DNA from: Neurospora crassa OR74A
Lineage: Eukaryota; Ascomycota; Sordariomycetes; Sordariales; Sordariaceae
Length of the DNA stretch: 64,000 bases
Assembly: GCF_000182925.2 (NCBI RefSeq)
Contig: NC_026506.1
Location: 1,550,001 to 1,614,000 of the forward strand
Reading direction: 5' to 3'
Shown: in pieces, positions 14,474 to 25,223 of the stretch
Layout of the letters: every line of letters starts with the position of its first letter
Numbering within the stretch: position 1 is the first letter of the stretch
The notes under the pieces: model-generated
What the model was told of the DNA's origin: nothing
Database searches by the model: none
The model's input: the letters and a program-made list of their open reading frames with translations, nothing else
Translations under genes and position numbers: made by a program

Positions 14474-15637
14474 GTGGTGGGTACGCTCATGGATGGGGCA
14501 TGGAAAGAAGAGGATTCCATATCTAAGAGGCAGTTGAGGGATTGCGAAGACCATATGATATACGATCATGGTATACACGGCAAGGGAAGGGAAAGGGCAC
14601 CATTATTGTTGGAATATCATTGTGTTATTACTGTTACACTTGGTTGTGCATGTAACACATGTTATGGATTATTGAATGTTATTGATGGGAGGACGAGAAT
14701 AATGGCTAGCCTGACGAGGCATGTACATATCTAGTTTACCAGTTTTTATAATGGCTATTGCTAATTCAAAATGCTCGCTTCTTATGTTAGTCCAAGGACT
14801 CTGTTTGATTTCTGCATTTTGTGTTTCTGAGGCGCGAATGTATTTGGAGTCCTCGAGGATGGCTTTGATTCAGTCGAGCATAAGCGCCGCAATTCTAATG
14901 CTGAGGGACCTTGAGAGAGGTTGCGTACTCACTCCAATCGGGCGGACAATACTAGAGGTACCAAGCAACAATTACAAAGCTGAAGTGCCATTGTATCGTG
15001 GATATTCTAGCAGTCATCGATGTCAACTCAAGTTGGTTTGCTTAATTCAGGGATAGGTGTGGGGACACGTATAACCCTAACCCAAGAATATCTCACCTTT
15101 CTGAAAGGGCCACGCTGGTCGGCAATGCAAGACAGGGGGTTCAATTAACGCGCCAACTTGTAGCGCCAACTACACTATACACCATCCGTCACCTAGCGCG
15201 CAGCCCGTCATTGCACTGAACACTTTGGGCTCGGGCTTCCACTGCAGCAACAACCACAGTGTCCCCATTCATCGCTCATTTCCATTCCCTTCCTCTTCGT
15301 CATTGCGACCTTTCCGACTAGCATCACCAACCGTCGACAACTGTAAGTCAAATCGCCCCTTTCTGCTGCACGGAACGGATGGTGCGTTGCTGAATCCGAG
15401 ACGGGAATTGACAAGTGGAAGCTAACCAAATACCGTGCGGTAGACTCTCCTTTTCTCAATTCAACGGTCGATCGGTAACCTCGCGTCTCCAACAACGAAC
15501 CGAACAGCATCTATCTGTTACCTTGGACAAGCACACTACAGTACCAATTCAAGAACTGGAACCAGAAACACACGAAACCGGGAGATCACAGACGAACCAA
15601 CAAACAATTCGATCAATTCGACTACAGACTCGTCACA
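14474..15637. other. Intergenic region plus DPM3 leader with a probable 5'-UTR intron
   Basis: It contains a two-unit telomere-like motif TAACCCTAACCC at 15072-15083. The DPM3 leader probably has its own intron at 15343-15443: donor GTAAGT, branch-like GCTAACC and acceptor GTAG. No coding sequence is seen. Confidence 0.4.
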
Positions 15638-16429
15638 ATGACCCGCGCACAGCAGACTATCTCTATTGCACTCCTTGTGAGCTCGGTACGTTTTTCTCCC
15701 GAGTTAAAATCGACCGAGCGGAAAGGGATGAGGACGAGGACAAGGACGGCGACGAGTATGGCGACAGTGGCGACGATGATACGATGGCGGAAAGGCTGTT
15801 TCCTCTGCTTGGTCCACACGAGCGGCAGCAGCATTAGCAGAAGCTAGCAGCGACACGTTGGCCTCGTCTATGCTCTGGTGCTGCGTGGTCTTGTGTCGTT
15901 GGGACTGCCTTTCTGCCTCTACCTCTCCTGCCTTGCGCCGCCTCCTCTTATCCTCTCGTTGTCTCTACCACATTGTCGATCACGCCGTCTTCCACGGCCA
16001 TCCTCGTTTCTCGAGCCGATCAGTCAATCAGTTGAATCAGGTTGCTAACCTCTCTCATCCAAATTATAGCTCTACCTTTCCCTCTACCTCGAATTGGTTC
16101 CCCTTCCGGCTCTTGTCCAGACAGCGATTGTGCCTGTGGTATGTCTTTTCCAGCCCACCACCCCACCCCATTCCCCCAAATATCCAACACCCACGACCGA
16201 ACAACCGACCGACCGGCCCCATTGCATGTATATGTATGGCAATGAATGCTAACCATAACAAACATAGCTCCCCTTCTGGGCCCTCGTCTCCTTCGGCGCC
16301 TGGGTCCTCTTCCGCCTCGGCTGGGGCATGCTCACCTTCCGCGACACGCCCGAGGCCTACAAGGAGCTGATGGAGGAGATCAAGCTTGCACAGGCGGACC
16401 TGAGGGCCAAGGGCGTCAGTGTCGATTAA
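15638..16429 (+). CDS. dpm3: Dolichol-phosphate mannosyltransferase subunit 3 (DPM3)
   Basis: Three exons (15638-15685, 16070-16138, 16268-16429) give a 92-residue protein, the same length as human DPM3. All junctions are in phase 0 with GT-AG ends; the acceptor before exon 2 follows a branch-like GCTAACC. The product begins MTRAQQTISIALLVSSLYL, forms two membrane hairpin segments, and ends in a cytosolic helix with FRDTPEAYKELMEEIKLAQ, the family's C-terminal signature that contacts the catalytic subunit. DPM3 tethers and stabilises DPM1 in the ER membrane, where dolichol-phosphate-mannose is made for N-glycans, O-mannose and GPI anchors. The first intron (384 nt) is long for such a short gene. 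Convergent with the CENP-O-like gene. Confidence 0.9.
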
Positions 16430-16973
16430 GCGGCGTTGTTGCTAGCGGGAGGAGGCAACATTGATGAGTTGGGCAGATACGGAATCATGCGAAAGAAAGA
16501 GGAAGAAAATTATTAAGGACGTTATGGGGTAATGTTTGGGTGTGTGTGCATGTGGAAGAGGTAGTGTTGAAAATAAGATAATGATATCAAAGCAACGCTG
16601 TTGCGGGAGACGTGTGGTAAATGTGCCTTGTAAGTGGTATTCAAGACCTCAAGCACGCCGTGGAAGCTCGAAGAGGCCGTGAAATGTATAAGTCTGCTCC
16701 TTGACCTGAATACGTCTTGCAAACCAAGTTACTTCCAATTCCTTAGCCCGAGTAACATGCTTTTCTTGTCAATCATGGTATGGATGAATACCCCCAGCCT
16801 GACTATGCGACCCCCAACTAGTAATACCATGCTCCGTCAACACCCGTCTTTGGGGGGTTTGTTTGTTTGTTTTTTTTGGCAAGGCAGGTATGCAAAACTT
16901 GTACGACTACTCATACTAGTTGGTCTACTCAAACAAGCCCTCAACGGCATACAAGGGTATCCTATTGTCCACA
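16430..16973. other. Convergent 3' intergenic region
   Basis: It lies between the stop codons of DPM3 and the CENP-O-like gene. I see only 3'-UTR-type sequence and a short T-run near 16870. Confidence 0.4.
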
Positions 16974-19294
16974 TCACCTCTGCGGTTGTGGCTCACCAGC
17001 CAACAAAGCCGCAACAGTCCTAACCGCACTCAACGGCTCTTCGCCGCCCTGAACGAGATCGTCAAACAACGCCGGGATCTTGGCCAACTGCCCGCGCTCA
17101 TCGCATTTGTGCCCTGTTATCGGTATATGGTCAGCACCTCAAATAGTTCCACGAAAATATTCTCCCGCCCTATAGACGGATACGGATGCAAGTGCGGATG
17201 GGGAGTAACAAAAGAGGAATACTCACACTTCCCCGGCAACGCCACAAAAACCCTGATGTCGCTCCTCGCCTCCCCCGTCCAGTCGAACTCAATCTTCCAC
17301 TGCACCCTCAGCGAAGACATTTCCGCACTTCCCGGGTCACCAGCGCCACCCGGCCCGCCTCCTGGACCAAGTAGTAAGGGTATATTAAAATCCATACTCG
17401 TCCTGCTCATGTAGGGAACGAGCTCTTGCTCAGGTACTTTCTTCCCATCTAGTTCTTCCTCCTCTTCTTCTTCCTCTTCCTCCTCCTCCATTTCCTCCTC
17501 TTGTTGTTCATTCTCATCATTTCCCCCCTCTTCATCCCTTTTTCTTCCACCACCACCACCAGCACCATCACCACCGTCCCTCTCCCGGTCTCGATCTCGA
17601 CGTGGCGCCTTCCTCTTCTTGCTGCTACCCTTCCCCACCCCCATCCTCGTCCTCCTCCTTTTTTGCCTCATCCTACTCCTCTCCCTCCACCCTTCCACCA
17701 TCCTCCTCACCGCTTCCTTGCCCGAGTTCAACTCGGTTTCCAGCACGCACCAAACCCTTGCTCTCTCTCTGGCAACGCGCACCCACTCGCCCATGGCCCA
17801 GCATAGCACGCTGACGTTGTTGTGCATTGCCGACGAGCTTGTGCCTTGTTTGGATTGTTCGATGATACGTTCAATCAAGGGCGCGAGCTCAGCGGCTGCG
17901 GTGGGCGGGTGGATTAGTGGTACGGAAAGGTCGGTGATGGAGAAGATGTTGGAGGTGTTGACGGTTAGCTCGAGACGGGCGGTGAAGGATTTGGATGGGG
18001 TTGTGGCTGTTATGTAGTGCCGTTGGAGGAGCGGTTGATGGTCTGCTGCTGCTGCTGCTGCTGCTGAGGAGGAGACTAATGATGGTTCCGATTCAGGATC
18101 AGTCGGGGGAAGCGGAAAGATGGCCGAGGTGAAAGTCAGTGGCGTGAAGACATGGAGGTAGGGAAGCGCTTCGTCGGCGCTCATGGGAAGTGGGTGGTGG
18201 GATATCGGTGGTTTCTCCGCTTTCTCGTCGTCGGCGGTAGAAAAGAGCGAGGGAAGATCGTCGCCGGTTGAAGGAGGTTTGCTGAAGGGAAGAAAGGCGA
18301 TGGGATGGAAAGCTGAGGAGAGCCATGATGTTGCGGCGATGGATGGGTCAGGGTCTTTTTGCTCCTTTGGTGGGAGAGCTCGTCGGCGTAGGACGTCGAG
18401 GATTTCGACCGCGTTCGGTGGTGTTGATGGTTTCTGCTTTGATAGGTGTGCTTGTCGGAGGCGCTCGTTTTCCTTGCTTGCGACGGCTAGGTCGCGCTCG
18501 AGCTCGGCGATCTCAGCTAGGAGCGAATCGCGCAGCCGTTTCTTGTCTGCATCCGGGTCAGGCGGTTGAACCCCGCGCAATTCAGCCGTTGTCGGCTCCT
18601 GAGCCTCGGCAGGGATCTCGGTCGTCGTGGGGATTGGGGCCGATTTCTCAGACGGCTTTCCTGGAACAACAAGTTGTGCTGTCTTGGCCGACATGACGGG
18701 TGCGCGCTTAGTAGGCGAGGAGCTCCTAAGTGTCTCGGCCAGTGCTTTGCTGCGCCTCGGTCTCTTAGACGGGGTATTGTGAATACCGGAAGGCGGAGTG
18801 CTGACAACTGGATCAGGATGTTCTGGGGTCGGCGGAAGGTCGGGTTCGGGGACGATTACTTTCGGCAGAACTCCGGGAACGGGCGATCGGTGCAAACCTC
18901 GGCCACGGAAAGGGTTTAGGATTACCTCTTCATCTTCTGGCGCGGGCGGTGGAAGAGGGCGCGGATTCGGTCGCTCTGGGCTTTTGGCGATTCCAGGTCT
19001 TCTGGCGGGAGATCGTAGCGGGTTGTTGTCGTGCGACTCGGATTGGGATCTGAGAGCAAGGCTTAGACTCTCTCGTCGTTGTAATACTTCGGGATTGTGC
19101 CTCTGAAGACTCGCTTTCGTCGGAGATGCATACGATGGACGCTTTGTGGATGTATTACCGGACGACTCTGGAGCAGGCGTGTCCTCTGGAGTGGTCTGGA
19201 CTGCCGGCTGCTGTGTTGTGGGAGCTTCATCGGATGGAACTGGAACCGAGTTGCGCGGCGACGTTCTGCGCCGCTTGGGCGCTGGGTCCTCCAT
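16974..19294 (-). CDS. Probable CENP-O/Mcm21-type inner kinetochore protein
   Basis: Two exons (19294-17227 and 17113-16974) encode 735 residues. The intron (GTGAGT...ACAG) joins in phase 1, giving PGKWHKCDERGQLAKIPALF instead of a premature end. Order: basic/Ser/Pro-rich N-terminus (TSPRNS, TPPSGIHNTPSKRPRR, likely nuclear localisation); a coiled coil at about 250-290; an RWD-like region about 360-520 (LHVFTPLTFTSAIFPLP, HYITATTPSKSFTARLELTV, NNVSVLCWAMGEW) interrupted by poly-Ala; a basic linker; poly-Glu near 600-615; and a C-terminal segment ending EPLSAVRTVAALLAGE. The RWD-like strands, WAMGEW and the closing AVRTVAALL helix resemble what I recall of fungal CENP-O (Mal2/Mcm21), a COMA-complex subunit. 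This is recall, not a search. The start is the ATG at 19294. Confidence 0.65.
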
Positions 19295-19823
19295 CACGCG
19301 TTGTCGTCTTGTAAGTTAGTAGTTCAGGATCGCGACATCATTCTGAAGAGTTTCAGGACCGTAAGCGCGTTGGATCGCGTGTTGAGTCGGGCTTTGACGA
19401 GCTTTCGTTCGTTGGATGTGTGTGTGTTTTTGTTTGGTTCACGAGCTGGCAATGTCAATGTTCGGTCATGCCAGTTCAAGACACACGGGCCACATGGACG
19501 GGCAGCTTGAGGACTGCCAAGACTTGTGGACATGCTTCCCCAGAATGGCCCAAGCTTTGAACCACCATCGCCTTCTTTCAAATCACAGTCTACACTAGAC
19601 GAGAGGTTGGAACAGAATGTAGTGACAAGAACAAGGTATAATACCGAGAATTCACACACTACCTTACAGACACATAATGAAAGTCAAAAGAAATCGGATG
19701 CAGGTAGAACCAGGGTGGACCAAAAGCGCATTGAGAAGGGATTCGTAGACTTGAAACATCAAGATGTTGGTTGACTGATTTGACGAGAGCAAAAGGTGTC
19801 AAGGGTAACAAAAAATAAACTTG

Positions 19824-19895
19824 AGGACTGAACGCGATTTGAACGCGTGACCGTTCGGACTGCAGCCGAACGCTCTACCCCTGAGCTACCGGTCC
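19824..19895 (-). tRNA. tRNA-Cys (anticodon GCA), copy 1
   Basis: On the minus strand the cloverleaf runs GGACCGG...TCAGTCC with anticodon loop CTGCAGT (GCA), T-loop TTCAAAT and a T6 terminator just past the 3' end. No intron. Relative to copies 2 and 3 it has three changes: one in the D-loop, one in the T-loop, and one in the acceptor arm that turns a C-G pair into a C-A mismatch. It may therefore be a weak or decaying copy. Confidence 0.85.
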
Positions 19896-19999
19896 CTAAT
19901 ATTATGATGTTGTGTTAAACGAGTCAAAGTAAGCACTGCTTTGCGGCCGAGATGTACAAAAACTAGAAGGGTTGGAGAATGACAAAAAGAGACATATCA

Positions 20000-20071
20000 A
20001 GGACCGAACGCGAATTGAACGCGTGACCGTTCGGACTGCAGCCGAACGCTCTACCTCTGAGCTACCGGTCC
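20000..20071 (-). tRNA. tRNA-Cys (anticodon GCA), copy 2
   Basis: All stems pair: acceptor GGACCGG/TCGGTCC (one G-U), D-stem GCTC/GAGC, anticodon stem TTCGG/CCGAA around loop CTGCAGT, T-stem ACGCG/CGCGT. A T5 terminator follows on the minus strand. It is the same sequence as the copy at 25152 and lies 105 bp from copy 1 in the same direction. Confidence 0.95.
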
Positions 20072-21403
20072 AGAACTTATCATTATTGCTTTACTAGTCT
20101 ACCTATGGTGTCTTCTGCCTCAGCAACGTTACAACGCTGGCCTTTCTATATCAAGATACAAGTAGACAATGACAACTCGGCACGCAACATCGAAATACCT
20201 GCTCGGGGTGTCGACGATTTATCAATAACCAGGGCAGGCTATCTACGAAGCTTTTTCTGACGAATTGCATCGTAACTTGCGAAAAAGAGAAAGCGGTTTA
20301 CATCGGCCTAATGTGCTGTTTTTTCTTACAGTCTCGAGGACACTTCGGTGGAGCACCCCTTTTTGATGTAAACAATCACCCTTGCGGGCTCGAGCAGCTC
20401 TTCTCATGGCTCTGGCGTACACACTTGCTGCGTTGCCGCTCCTTGGTGTCGCCTCGATTCAACAACCAATTCCGGTGAAAACTACAAGGAAAAAGAATCA
20501 ACCAAATCAATCTAAACACGAGCTACCCAGGCTGAGACAGTTTTGTGTGCCATGGTTAACGTCGGGAATCTTTCCCCCGACACCGAGAAGACGAGACCCA
20601 GGAAGACCAGAGCGCCAAGATAGCGAGTGGGCATCGGCGGATTCCGCTTTTAGTTAATAAGGTGTGTACCGAGGCATGGATAGAGCTGACTGACTCGGAC
20701 CTTCCGTCACCATCACTGCAGTCAGGCAATGTCAATGCGAGTGAGAACACATGCACTGCTTCTGTGACGAGCAGCAAGCGAGCGGCGCATTGAGCATCGC
20801 AGACTCAGGTCCCCTCGCCAACGGACTGTAGTGGGCCCTCGTGAAGGTTTTGAAAACACTTTGCTCAGTGAAGAGGGCATCATTGCCAAGAATTCCGGCA
20901 AGCGACCAACAGAAGCGCGATTAGGTTGGCGATGCGGGGGAAAAGGTTCTTCTTGTAGTGTAAGTGAAAATTGGCGCTGAATGGAGGAAATCGCCTGCAG
21001 GTCCCGCCCGGGCATGGGCAATGGGACTCCGCGGCGGGCGTAATAGTGGGGTTGTGTGCCTGTGAATGTCCATGTAATGTGTGGGAGAGGGAGGGTTCGG
21101 GTTCAGGTTTCGAGGCTCGAAACTTTTTTTCTGCCTACGAGTCGTATATTTTTTAAAAATTTCTCTCGTCACTGTCGCAAACCTACTTCCCGTACGTTTC
21201 CTGGTCCCGTAGTGTGTTATAAAGCCCGTCGTCTTCGTGAGCAATTATTGCCTTCCAGCATCAACTGCTTTTTCCCGTCAACTCGCGACTTCAGACTTTG
21301 GTTTGCTTATCCGTACTGTCCTTATCAGGATTCCTTCGTCCCACGACCCCGCCACTCATACCAGATACGTTTGCGAAACGATAAACGCAGAACAACCGTC
21401 AAA

Positions 21404-22244
21404 ATGGTCCAGAAGCTTTACGTTACCTACAACGATGTTAGTCTACTCCCGGATCTCTCGAATGTGTCACGCCGACGCTGTGCGCCATTGCGCGCATTGT
21501 CCTGTTACCCTCGGCGCAAAGTAAACAAAACAATGGTCAATGGCGCTAACAATGTCCTTGTCTGATTAGGTGCACAACTTGTGCCAGGAGGTCGCTCCCA
21601 AGATCCTCGAGACCTTCAACCCCCAGCTCATGATCGCCATTGGCGGCGGTGGCTACGTTCCCGCCCGTATCCTGCGCTCTTTCCTCAAGCGCCCCGGCTC
21701 TCCCAACATCCCCATCCAGGCCATCGGTCTCTCCCTCTATGAGTCTCTCGGCGAAGATGTCGTTGAAGAGCCCGGTACCAAGGTTACCCGCACCCAGTGG
21801 CTCGATCTCACTGCCCTTGGTTCCATGAAGAACCTTATCGGCAAGCGCATCCTCATCGTTGATGAGGTCGATGACACCCGCACCACCCTTGAGTACGCCG
21901 TCAAGGAGCTCCAGAAGGATGTCGAGGCTGCCCGTCAGGCCCTCGGCGGCGGCGAGGAGACCCAGTTCGCCATCTTCGTCCTCCACGTAAGTTGGCTTCT
22001 TTTTCGCAATGGACTAGAAGTCCTGCAAATTACAATCTTCTGACGTGCCTACGACCCACAGAACAAGGACAAGCCCAAGAAGGGCACTCTTCCCGAGGAC
22101 ATCATCTCCCAGGGCCGCTACTTCGCCGCTCTCACCGTCGGTGACGAGTGGATCTGCTACCCCTGGGAGGCTGGCAACATTGAGGAACACGACCGCAATG
22201 CTGCCGAGGCCAAGGCCCAGAAGGCTGCCGAGGCCCAAAACTAG
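21404..22244 (+). CDS. hpt1: Hypoxanthine-guanine (xanthine-guanine) phosphoribosyltransferase, yeast Hpt1 type
   Basis: This purine-salvage enzyme transfers phosphoribose from PRPP to hypoxanthine or guanine in the cytosol. Three exons (21404-21436, 21570-21986, 22062-22244) give 210 residues, like yeast Hpt1 (221). The product starts MVQKLYVTYNDVHNLCQEVA, then has the pyrophosphate loop AIGGGGYVPARILRSFL and the PRPP-binding signature ILIVDEVDDTRTTLEYA. The C-terminal part RYFAALTVGDEWICYPWEA forms the base-binding region. KVTRTQWLD also matches the yeast protein. Exon 1 codes for only 11 residues and was found by splice-site and family match (donor GTTAGT, acceptor TTAG). Hpt1 and the related Xpt1 differ in base preference, which cannot be settled here. 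The highly C-ending codon use suggests strong expression. Confidence 0.93.
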
Positions 22245-23063
22245 ACGGGTGACATCCGATTAGAGAAGACGAAGCACAAAAGAGATACCCAGAGAAGAAA
22301 AGTTACGCACATACCACACCCCGATGACGAACAGGAGGACCAAAAAGCGGCGCATATAGAACGGGAAGAGCATGGAGTTGGAATTCACAAAGGAAAGGTT
22401 ACATATTTACGGTCATCATTACGGCGTCTCGGATGAGTATAGCGTGGCGATGGGCAGCGAGGATGGGGACTGATGGGTCCGTTATGAACTTTAGCCCGTT
22501 CGGTCACAACGTGGGGGAGCATAGCCGACCGATATGACGAATGTCTACCGGCACAACCTGAAAGGAATCCCCCCTTGCCCCATACCTACCTAAGAGGAAG
22601 TACTTCCGGCCCTGCCAAAGGGCTGTAAGCTTCATCTGGTTAGCGGTAGCTATAGTAAGGCACCACATAATACCCTTAACTCCCGGTGGGATATATCGCT
22701 AGCTCGGGTTACGGCTTAGATATGTCGTCGAGCCAAAGCCATAGGCTCGCGCCGCCTGCTAACCGCTTCGCTGCCCGCCTTGATTCCTTTGTTTATCGTA
22801 CAAGGCAAATAGATCGAGAGCGTATATCGCGCGCAAAAAAAAAAAAGAAGTAAAATTATACAAAACAAGACCAACGTTTAAGGAGCAAAGTGACTACATG
22901 AATTTGTGACAATCGCAAGGCTCAAATCATCGAGTCAATGCAAGGTAAGCATCAAAATCCGGAAGATCCAAACACAAACGCCTTCCCAAACAAAGCACGC
23001 AGACAATAGGAGGAAGGAAAAGAGGGTAGAACTGAACTTTGGAACCGTCAATTTGAAAATCAA
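22245..23063. other. Convergent intergenic region
   Basis: 3' flanks of the Hpt1-type gene and of the minus-strand oxidoreductase-like gene. A poly-A tract lies near 22836-22848. No gene or RNA recognised. Confidence 0.4.
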
Positions 23064-24689
23064 CTACCCAACGGTCCCCTCGCGCGCATGCTTCTCTTTC
23101 AGCCTTTTCTCCTGCTTCATGAACTCGCGGATCCCCACCGGCACATTCTTGTACAGGTTGTCGTCCCAAGTCGATGTCAAAGTCTTTGTAGTACCGCCGG
23201 TGCCAGTCGCAGGACTCTGCGCAGTTCCAAAGTCCCAATTACTCGAACTTCCGCCCCCGTCATCATCCATACTAACCGCTCCCCTCTGGTCGACCACCGA
23301 ATGCGCCGTGCCCGCCAACTCCGTACCCTTGACTATCGTCTGCTGTTCTTGGCCATCGCCTGCTGCTATAGAGGTAGAAGTAGAAGGAGTTTGCTGACTC
23401 CCCCTAGCTTCGTCCGCCCCCGTAGCCGCCACCACACCCTCCTCACCCAGTCCAGCCTGCTGCGCAGCAAGCCGCTGCTCGGCCTCCGCCGTCGCCGTCG
23501 CCCACGCCTCCATCTCGTCCCGGTACATGTCCCACACGCAGTTGATGCATCCGCTCATGCAGCAGTTTTCGGGCTCTTCAGGCCGTGGGGGGACGAGCAC
23601 GCCGGCGATGAGCTTCGATTGAGAACGGATCGAGGCGAGACGCTCGGCCCGTCTGGCTTCGCTGGTTAGACTGGCAGAGAAGATGATGCGGGTGTTGCCG
23701 GCTTCGCCGTCTTCAAGGATTTGGGGCGAAGGAGATGAGGAGGCTTCTGGGACTGTGCCGCTGCCGTCGCTGCCGCTAAGGTCGCCGCTGGGGTTGCTGC
23801 TTGGAGTAGGATCTTGGGGACTCTGAGAGGACGTCCCCTGGGCCTAGATGGGAGCGAAATCGCATTGTTAGTATTCTAATGCACAAGAGCTTGGGAAGTG
23901 GTGGGTTGGCGCCATGGATGAAGAAGGAGGAGAAGGAGGAGAAGGACGACGAAGCATTGATTAGACATGTGAGCATGGCAATCGGGAAGTTTTCTTGAGG
24001 ATGTGTCAGGATCAGAATCTGGGATCTGAGATGTGGGAGTCACAGACTTGACCACTTTGGGTTCCTTTGCCGTCTTCAGGTCCTTTTTTCTTCTTCAGCT
24101 CACGGAGTTTGCGCTGCGCACAACCGCCGCACGCTTGGCCGGGACTTGCGCCGACGTCGCGGGTATTGCGATAATAGCCTCATCCCCTTTCTCATCCCTT
24201 TACTTTGCTGATTCCAGTCCGGGTTTATCGGCCCAGGCAGCAGGCTCATTTTCTTCCTGCTGCTTCTTGCTTCACGGGTGGCTGCTCCTCCTTCTTCGGA
24301 GGCTCGGAAGACTTAGGGGCGGGACTCACATTGTCGTCCTGCTTCGGCTTCGGCTCCGATTCCGCTGGTTGCTTCTTCTCCAATTCCGGCTTGGCTTCCG
24401 GCTCGGCGGGCGCAAGCTTGGTCGGGTATTTCTGGGAGGTCACCGGGGGCAACTCGGGCTTCGTGTCGGGGTAGTTTTTGCTGCCCTGGAGAACGCCCTC
24501 GTAATAAGCACCAATGGGTTGCGCCTGGTCCTGGGATCGGTCGACCGGAGTCGTAGGAGGCTCGCTTTTGCTGGGAGGGGTGCCACTGCCGCTTGCAAAC
24601 ATGCGCCGGGGCTGGAGGTGCTGTTGGTAGACGGCGGCGCGAGCCAAGGATCCTGCGGAGGACCGCGCGGCGATAACGCTCCGTCGCAT
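23064..24689 (-). CDS. Mitochondrial oxidoreductase-like protein (OXLD1 family), middle exons unresolved
   Basis: The last exon, 23843-23064, is clear: its acceptor CATCTAG follows a branch-like ACTAAC, and it encodes 259 residues with the family signature VPPRPEEPENCCMSGCINCV, whose clustered cysteines define the oxidoreductase-like domain (PF09791 as I recall). The first exon starts at 24689 with an arginine-rich presequence (MRRSVIAARSSAGSLARAA, ending RRMFAS), pointing to mitochondria, and runs open to about 24246 through a Pro/Glu/Lys-rich stretch. Between 24290 and 23850 the path is uncertain. One frame holds protein-like pieces (EENEPAAWADKPGLESAK; IPATSAQVPAKRAAVVRSAN; TAKEPKVVKSVTPTSQIPDS) separated by in-frame stops, two of which overlap donor-like GTAAAG and GTGAGC. 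One phase-consistent junction is GTGAGC at 24103 to 23843. Function of the family is poorly known. Confidence 0.7.
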
Positions 24690-25151
24690 CGTTACGTCGA
24701 GATGGGGGAAGACACTCAGTGTGAGGACAATATGCAGGCAATCGGAAAGCTGAATGCGACAGTAGGTATGCAAAGTGTAGGTGAATATCAAGCGTGGAGG
24801 ATGCAGTATGTGGTGTGCACTGTTCGACCTTTTTACGTTGTCCTTCTAGAAGCACTTAGGTGGTCGCCAAACGTTGTTTTGGGATGGAGCTAAAAGTTGC
24901 TAAAAATGTTTCGGTAAAAGAATAACTTGAAGTCACGGAGTCCTGAGATCGGACAACTGGAAATCAACTAAGCTGATGGAAAATCAGGGTCCGCGACAAA
25001 GTCCAGGGTCAACGGGTGGGTTTGCGCTCCCGAGTCAGGACCGGGAAGTCGGGAACCAACGTCATCGGGCAGGACAAACGGCAAGGGGGTAGGGTAACAC
25101 TGTAGCATGTACGCTATAGGTTTGTGTTTAAAAACGTTTACCAACTCTAAT
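24690..25151. other. Promoter region of OXLD1-type gene and 5' flank of tRNA-Cys copy 3
   Basis: No coding sequence recognised. The region lies between divergently oriented transcription units. Confidence 0.4.
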
Positions 25152-25223
25152 GGACCGGTAGCTCAGAGGTAGAGCGTTCGGCTGCAGTCCGAACGGTCAC
25201 GCGTTCAATTCGCGTTCGGTCCT
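25152..25223 (+). tRNA. tRNA-Cys (anticodon GCA), copy 3
   Basis: It has a perfect cloverleaf with anticodon loop CTGCAGT, and is identical over 71 nt to the minus-strand copy at 20000-20071. No intron. A T5 terminator follows at about 25234. It lies in opposite orientation 5 kb from the other two copies. Confidence 0.95.

Larger units (their letters stand above)
19295..21403. other. Intergenic region carrying two tRNA-Cys genes
   Basis: Besides the two tRNAs it holds the CENP-O-like gene's promoter on the left and the HPRT-family leader on the right (about 21180-21403). The open frame near 20382-20657 starts without a good ATG context and is not called. Confidence 0.4.

Noticed and set aside
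20382-20657. A 91-codon frame with a hydrophobic start (ALAYTLAALPLLGVAS)
   Set aside because: It looks like a signal peptide but the remainder is Arg/Pro-rich and unstructured, and there is no supporting context.
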